Shown here in pieces: positions 7,351 through 8,367 of a stretch of DNA of 8,367 bases (its first letter is position 1; every line of letters starts with the position of its first letter). The DNA is from Candidatus Levyibacteriota bacterium (GTDB lineage: Bacteria; Patescibacteriota; Microgenomatia; Levybacterales; UBA12049). The translations under genes and the position numbers were made by a program. The DNA is taken from contig JAHFKF010000058.1 in assembly GCA_023245475.1 (NCBI GenBank), positions 1-8,367 of the forward strand, written 5' to 3'. Below the pieces are notes generated by a model, which was not told the origin of the DNA, made no database searches, and saw only the letters and a program-made list of their open reading frames with translations.

Positions 7351-7425
7351 TCATCTATATAATAAAATCGTACCATACAGCACCAATAAAAGTAAAGCAA
7401 CCGGAGTAATCAAAAATCGCCCATT
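7351..7425 (-). other. In-frame hydrophobic stretch after the stop of the upstream gene
   Basis: Directly after the TAA at 7426-7428, the same frame stays open for 24 codons to a TGA at 7351-7353. It encodes NGRFL followed by ITPVALLLLVLYGTILLY and a final Arg. That is a good single membrane-spanning segment flanked by Arg on both sides. It could be a tail anchor lost by a stop mutation, a read-through extension, or a 20-residue peptide starting at TTG 7413. No Shine-Dalgarno precedes that TTG. AT-rich DNA with many T's readily encodes Leu/Val/Ile runs by chance. Confidence 0.25.
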
Positions 7426-8367
7426 TTAGGAATAATCTTCGGGTTGATTCCCTTTACGAAAAGTATTGCCTCTTCTGCCTATGGCTAAAATAGTGAACTT
7501 CCGATCTCCTTCTTCTGATTCTCCTTCTTTTACAAGAACTCGTACGCCTTTGCCACCAATATTAATTCGCAAACTGTAGAGTTTCTTCCCCTCAGCGGAT
7601 CTACCTTGCAACATTTTGAATCCTCCCGCCCCTGTCTCATTGTATCTACGAATTCCCTCTATAACCAACCTTCGATCAGAGTCTGACAGGCGCTTCATTT
7701 CTTTGCGTAGACCATTTACTGCGGTATCGACATCCCCATCAGGAAGTAGGATAGTATTTTTCCCTTCTGCATTAAGCTTTACTGTTTCTGCAAATACTTC
7801 CATGGGGTTTTGATCCACTCTTTGTCGCTTCTTACGAGGAGGCTCAACTTCGGATTCAGGACGTACTTTGGGATCACGGATACGTAATGATCTCCCATCA
7901 TCTGCACGAAATACGGTTTTTGATGCATCTTTTGCTTGTCTTTCTGAACGTACTTGCTGCTCGACTGATGTTAAACTTTGTAGAACCACTTTTTTTACAG
8001 CGTTTGAGAATGGCTTCATCTCAAGAGCTTCGGGATCTTCAAGATAATTCCAATCAAATCGCTTTTTCTTTGCATCCGCTTCGACAACAATATTTGTTTC
8101 TTCTTCTTCTCTCTCATAGTGTAATTCCACACGGAATAACATGGGTCTGTCTTCATCAAAAGTAACTTTTACCGATTGTGGCTCAGTAATCTCCCCCCAA
8201 GTAATATCATCAACAGGAACATCATACTGATCTTTACTGCTGGGCTTGTATTTAATAATATCAACAATTGTTTTTCGGTAATCATCAAATGTCGGTACTG
8301 GTTTGGGGTTATCTCCCTCCATTGGAGTGAACACTTCTTCGGTATCATCTTTTGTTCGTAGTTGAGT
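7426..8367 (-). CDS. Uncharacterised protein with RelE-like C-terminal region (5' end open)
   Basis: Not recognised as a named family. The frame is open to the right edge. Candidate starts inside the window are GTG 8334 and ATG 8322, neither with a good Shine-Dalgarno; the 11 codons upstream (TQLRTKDDTEE) are as hydrophilic as the rest, so the gene may begin outside. Residue numbers count from GTG 8334. Residues about 45-95 look beta-rich and acidic (VKVTFDEDRPMLFRVELHY). Residues 105-185 are charged and probably partly disordered, with a basic patch PPRKKRQR (165-172). Residues about 205-296 have the RelE/ParE toxin pattern: helices LRKEMKRLSDSDRRLVIEGI, then FKMLQGR, LYSLRIN, VRVLVKE and FTILAIGRRGNTFRK. 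Arg265 and Arg287/288 sit where RelE has functional arginines; the terminal Tyr is Phe292. There is no signal peptide or membrane segment before the stop. A ribonuclease function is a guess from fold pattern only; no separate antitoxin gene is visible downstream. Confidence 0.75.
   Translation of the reverse strand, partial: TQLRTKDDTEEVFTPMEGDNPKPVPTFDDYRKTIVDIIKYKPSSKDQYDVPVDDITWGEITEPQSVKVTFDEDRPMLFRVELHYEREEEETNIVVEADAKKKRFDWNYLEDPEALEMKPFSNAVKKVVLQSLTSVEQQVRSERQAKDASKTVFRADDGRSLRIRDPKVRPESEVEPPRKKRQRVDQNPMEVFAETVKLNAEGKNTILLPDGDVDTAVNGLRKEMKRLSDSDRRLVIEGIRRYNETGAGGFKMLQGRSAEGKKLYSLRINIGGKGVRVLVKEGESEEGDRKFTILAIGRRGNTFRKGNQPEDYS

Larger units (their letters stand above)
7237..7425. other. 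Intergenic region between the RelE-like gene and the permease
   Basis: An AT-rich gap of 189 nt. It holds the possible permease promoter, a short hydrophobic reading frame continuing in phase after the upstream stop (7351-7425), and a 10-bp inverted repeat (ATGGTACGAT at 7238-7247 and its complement at 7367-7376). No convincing intrinsic terminator is seen after the upstream gene; the only stem is a weak CCACC/GGTGG pair near 7279-7297. Confidence 0.5.

Noticed and set aside
7810..7850. PPRKKRQR patch resembling a nuclear localisation signal in the RelE-like protein
   Set aside because: Basic patches of this kind are common in bacterial nucleic-acid-binding or disordered linkers; nothing else suggests a host-targeted protein.
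1..8367. Possible recoding of TGA as Gly (known in Gracilibacteria and Absconditabacteria), raised because all four gene stops are TAA or TAG
   Set aside because: About 2650 codons with many glycines contain no in-frame TGA, so recoding is not supported; four stops are too few to conclude anything.

Overview
The window carries five genes, all read from the minus strand, so transcription runs from the right edge to the left. The order is: a 302+ residue protein of unknown function with a RelE-like C-terminal region (7426-8367, 5' end open), an APC-superfamily amino acid permease with a long charged cytoplasmic tail (5446-7236), a protein with two Nudix domains (4466-5398), rpoB (932-4327), and the first 309 codons of rpoC (1-928, cut by the left edge). 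I see no plus-strand gene, RNA gene, insertion sequence or CRISPR array.

The organism is a bacterium: RpoB and RpoC are of the bacterial beta/beta' type and are encoded as separate genes. The compact 1131-residue RpoB without large lineage-specific insertions, the short RpoC N-terminal region and the lack of rplJ-rplL directly before rpoB fit a small-genome lineage. My best guess is Candidate Phyla Radiation (Patescibacteria). This is an impression from protein style and context, not a phylogeny. The standard code fits: roughly 2650 codons of solid coding sequence contain no in-frame TGA.

Region by region: rpoB and rpoC form a tight pair, with 3 nt between them. The rpoC Shine-Dalgarno is made by the terminal Glu codons of rpoB. 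The 138-nt gap before rpoB holds a near-consensus promoter (TTGACA, 18 nt, extended TG-TATAAA). It is followed by a strong GC-rich hairpin with a T-run that lies in the rpoB leader, so it looks like either an attenuator or the terminator of the upstream gene. The Nudix gene follows the permease by about 47 nt and has no visible promoter of its own, so the two are probably co-transcribed from a promoter near 7263-7291. The 197-nt gap before the permease holds that promoter, a distant 10-bp inverted repeat and an in-frame hydrophobic stretch directly after the stop of the upstream gene.

Functionally, the left half is core transcription machinery. The right half mixes nutrient uptake (permease), nucleotide or metabolite housekeeping (Nudix) and one unrecognised protein. 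Nothing ties these three to RNA polymerase beyond adjacency. The points most worth a second look are the substituted rifampicin pocket of RpoB, the leader hairpin of rpoB, the permease tail, and the RelE-like protein with a membrane-segment-like frame just past its stop codon.
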